Origin: Didymodactylos carnosus
Lineage: Eukaryota; Rotifera; Eurotatoria; Philodinida; Philodinidae
Reading direction: 5' to 3'
Length of the DNA: 21,325 bases
NCBI GenBank assembly: GCA_905250885.1
Contig: CAJNOQ010003123.1
Location: 1 to 21,325 of the forward strand
Part shown: positions 18,884 to 21,325 of the stretch, piece after piece
Layout: each line of letters starts with the position of its first letter
How positions within the stretch are numbered: position 1 is the stretch's first letter
The notes under the pieces: generated by a model
Told to the model about the DNA's origin: nothing
Database searches by the model: none
What the model saw: only the letters and a program-made list of their open reading frames with translations
Translations under genes and position numbers: made by a program

Positions 18884-19935
18884 TGATGGATATTTGATAA
18901 ACAACTAATCACACTGTTTTGAACGTTCTGGGAAATATATTTTATCCGCATTCTGAAAGCAGTATTCGTTTCATTTTCTACAAATAAAATTTTTATACTG
19001 AATGCAAAGTAAAATTTACGCCGGCAGTTAACTTAAAGGTAATTTACGTGACTTTACTTACTTTAACTAATTTTACATCTAGTAAAATTAGTTTTTACAA
19101 TTTGTTCGTAATATATATGACTGTATTCCATTGAAGTTCGACAGAACCAAAAGTTATAATTTTGTTTATAACTTTGTTGGACATTAATATTCGTTTGCGA
19201 ATTTCCTTTCAATAAATTATTCACATCTTTATAGAAAATGAGAGTATCTGTATATCCTGTAATTCTAAGCGGAGTCAGTTTCCGCTAAATTTGAGCGAAC
19301 AACGGTATAGTAGCGATACATTATAAAGGCAGGATCCCCTGAGACACAATCGTCCAATAAACTAACCGTTTAAAGAAAACAAAATTTTTTGCTTAACATT
19401 CTTAACAATCTTGTACTATGCAGTTCGGAGTCAATAAGCAGGTTGCGTTTGCTCTCAATTAATATCATTTTGCCTATCATAGTAATGATCTCGGTAGGAA
19501 ATCAAATAAATTGACAAGTTTTGCGCCATCTATCTGCTGGCGTTTTGAAAACGAAACGACCTCGATACTTTATGCAAACATTATTATTATTTAGAAGAAT
19601 AAACAAAGTTTTCTGCAAAGTTAGAGCTCATTCCTTCTGGCGCTAAGAAAGTCGACTTTTAATTTCCACTTCATATGAAATGCAAACAAAAGGGATGAAT
19701 GACTTTTCTCTGAATTACAGAAGTAAGACGGATGAATATCTGGCAGAAATAAACGTCCTAAAATAAGACTGATGAAATAAATGAGTTTGACATGATAAAA
19801 AGGCAGATAGTGTAAGTCAGGCTTTTATTAGAATATAAGTTTTACATATTGCTTTCTTCTTCTCATCTATCACACTACTGAAAAAAGTTATAAGTATTGT
19901 TAAAACAGCACGCCGATTAATACTTGTTCATGCAT
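18884..19935. other. Non-coding stretch inside the inverted-repeat pair
   Basis: No gene is supportable. A small hairpin (AGCGGA-7 nt-TCCGCT) lies near 19270-19290. Confidence 0.5.
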
Positions 19936-20313
19936 TGAGTCCTTGAAAACAGCGATTATCTAAGATACAAAACATTTTTAGGAAAAACTTTTACAAAGTG
20001 ACAGAGCTGATCGAGTTGAATAAGAACCCATATGAATCTTTGACTGATACCTCTTGGTTGTCTTGAAAATACGCCACCATTAAAAAAGAGATGGTGAGAA
20101 ATCGCAACTCTACTAATACGTAACATTTTCAGAGTCAACCAGACTACGAATATAGACATACTGCAGTGCCAGAGTTGCCAAATGTTCCTCGATAAGGGGG
20201 ACAGTTCCACATTTAAAGATTTGTCTCCCGCGAAAAACTGCCCCCCTTTTCAAGGATATTTCCTTCTGGCCGCCTTCAATGGACTTTTCACTTTTTTATC
20301 ACTTCCAGTTTAA
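19936..20313 (+). pseudogene. Broken open frames in a GC-richer island
   Basis: Two plus-strand frames are open in succession. The first, start-less, includes KNFYKVTELIELNKNPYESL up to a TGA and resumes after it. The second (20098-20313, 71 codons, start-less) includes LQCQSCQMFLDKGDSS and CPPFQGYFLLAAFNG. The minus strand at 19956-20210 is also open for 84 codons. Openness in three frames means base composition is at least partly responsible, so a real coding origin is only possible. Confidence 0.2.
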
Positions 20314-20777
20314 CAGACCTTTAGCGTTTAGTAATTTTTCTTATATGGATTTCACATAAGAAAAAGAACTAAACGCAGAATTGAAAATTAGAATGAATAT
20401 AAAGTTAACGCGCAATAATTTTTCATAATTATGATCTATGACTTTGAATAACAAAAACGTTCCTAGTAAGAGCATTCGTAGAATGAAAATATGAACACAT
20501 TAGTAAAAAATAACGTCTGAATTGACCATTTAGTGCTTTTTGTGTGACAAAAGATAGTTGTAATAAATTTTATGTTTTGACATAGTGATGCCGGAAGACC
20601 AATGAATAATAGAAATATTCGATAGAAAAGAGAATATATTGATGTTTCTTTAATTTCTCGATGATAATGTGCGAAAAAGCATGTATTTTGTCCCCTTTGT
20701 AGGAAAAAAGTCCCTCTTATGTCCCGCTTCGCTTTTACTTTGTCCCCCTTTACTATTTCTTCTAGCTGACATCCCTG
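20164..20777. mobile_element. Possible 0.6-kb non-autonomous element with facing GGGGGACA motifs
   Basis: TAAGGGGGACA at 20193-20203 faces TGTCCCCCTTTA at 20741-20752. Further GTCCC motifs occur at 20690, 20710 and 20720 on the right, and GTCTCCC on the left near 20222. Outside the motifs the ends read CAGTGCCAG and, inverted, CAGGGATGT; CAG ends with subterminal repeated motifs recall hAT-type elements. The terminal similarity is short and no 8-bp target duplication was found, so the boundaries are tentative. It would be nested in the larger repeat-bounded segment. Confidence 0.25.
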
Positions 20778-20892
20778 TATAGTACAATCGATAGCTCTTG
20801 ACAAGATATAGGTCAAATACTACTAAAAATGCATTGTAACATTCTTATTGTTATTTTTTCCCCATCAACAAAGCTCTGACCACAAACAGCTC

Positions 20893-21006
20893 TTTCTCAC
20901 GGTCATGTACCTGTTCTGGTCCTATATAGTGATATTTCTGTTAGACTGTATCTCTAACATCGCGAACAAAAGCATGCGGCAAAAGTTGAACAGCATCGTT
21001 CATAAA
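20893..21006 (-). repeat. Right copy of the 114-bp inverted repeat
   Basis: Reverse complement of 17192-17305 with five substitutions. Read inward it carries MNDAVQLLPHAFVRDVRDTV, the shared TAA, then QKYHYIGPEQVHDREK, and continues in the same frame to a TAA soon after. The plus-strand frame across it (20848-21060) looks membrane-like but is probably a shadow. Confidence 0.95.
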
Positions 21007-21325
21007 AAATGTTTCGGGAAATTCACTACTCCGCATTTTGTAAACGCTACAAACAGCTAAAGTTCGATCGAGCTCAACCTTTCGCCAAATATTCCTCTAT
21101 GTGTGCTCTGCCATTGACCATAGCGCTAGTGATTCTGCATTGTGCTGGAAGTTTTTGAAGTTCTAGGACTGGCATCCGGTGACTATTGGTAGCTCTGAAA
21201 ACGGATGGACTATTGGTAATCGATCATGCTGAGTCTTGTGGCAATATTTGTTTTTAGAAAAAGTTCTAGAAATCTACCTAAAAGCGAGTTTTACGAAAAT
21301 TTGCGTTTTTGTTATTCAAAGTCAT
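21007..21325. other. Right flank, no gene seen
   Basis: GC-richer than the window average. It holds a short direct repeat, GACTATTGGTA at 21181-21191 and 21208-21218, and no frame worth calling. Confidence 0.5.

Noticed and set aside
19956-20210. 84-codon minus-strand frame
   Set aside because: Plus-strand frames over the same bases are equally open; composition, not coding, seems to explain it.
20463-20816. Longest ATG frame in the window (117 codons, minus strand)
   Set aside because: It runs through the GTCCC motif cluster and T/A tracts, with no signal, domain or splice context; it is probably a by-product of the possible mobile element.
20848-21060. Plus-strand 70-codon frame resembling the last membrane helix and tail of a GPCR (FWSYIVIFLLDCISNIANKS)
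   Set aside because: It lies on the 114-bp repeat. In the other copy this frame carries non-synonymous changes and different flanks, there is no NPxxY motif, and the opposite strand reads at least as well.

Overview
This is strongly AT-rich eukaryotic DNA. The best gene models use GT..AG introns (58, 63, 66 and 87 nt, plus two of about 300-400 nt) with GTAAGT-type donors and pyrimidine-rich acceptors. There are AATAAA polyadenylation signals and many T/pyrimidine tracts, and no bacterial operon or ribosome-binding-site logic. A small invertebrate such as a rotifer would fit, but that is only an inference: no protein here was recognised as a named family. No tRNA, rRNA or CRISPR array was seen.

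Layout. Positions 1-87 are one arm of a perfect inverted repeat whose partner (3432-3518) is the last codons, stop, 3' UTR and polyadenylation signal of a four-exon plus-strand gene (2657-3449). Upstream lie a possible secreted protein (341-643), a short acidic reading frame and a possible terminal exon. A basic small protein or exon on the minus strand (4130-4297) converges on that gene. A long gene-poor AT-rich stretch follows, with one small membrane reading frame (5883-5978) and a GC-richer block (6130-6520).

From 7400 to 9400 the DNA is richer in GC. It holds a two-exon minus-strand candidate (7404-7918), an imperfect stem-loop made of two copies of a coding-like segment (7816-8058), a cluster of AAGATTCTTA-like palindromes and a start-less open frame. 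Between 10.6 and 16.2 kb there are scattered weak gene candidates. The best is a two-exon minus-strand gene for about 106 residues (13584-14292).

The right end is dominated by a pair of 114-bp inverted repeats, 109/114 identical, at 17192-17305 and 20893-21006, pointing inward across 3.6 kb. Between them are a 22-bp minisatellite, a GC-rich hairpin, several broken coding-like stretches and a possible nested 0.6-kb element with facing GGGGGACA motifs. The simplest reading is an old, decayed mobile element or inverted duplication.

Most gene calls rest on frame, splice-site phase and composition only. In the GC-richer islands several frames are open at once, so those calls carry low confidence.
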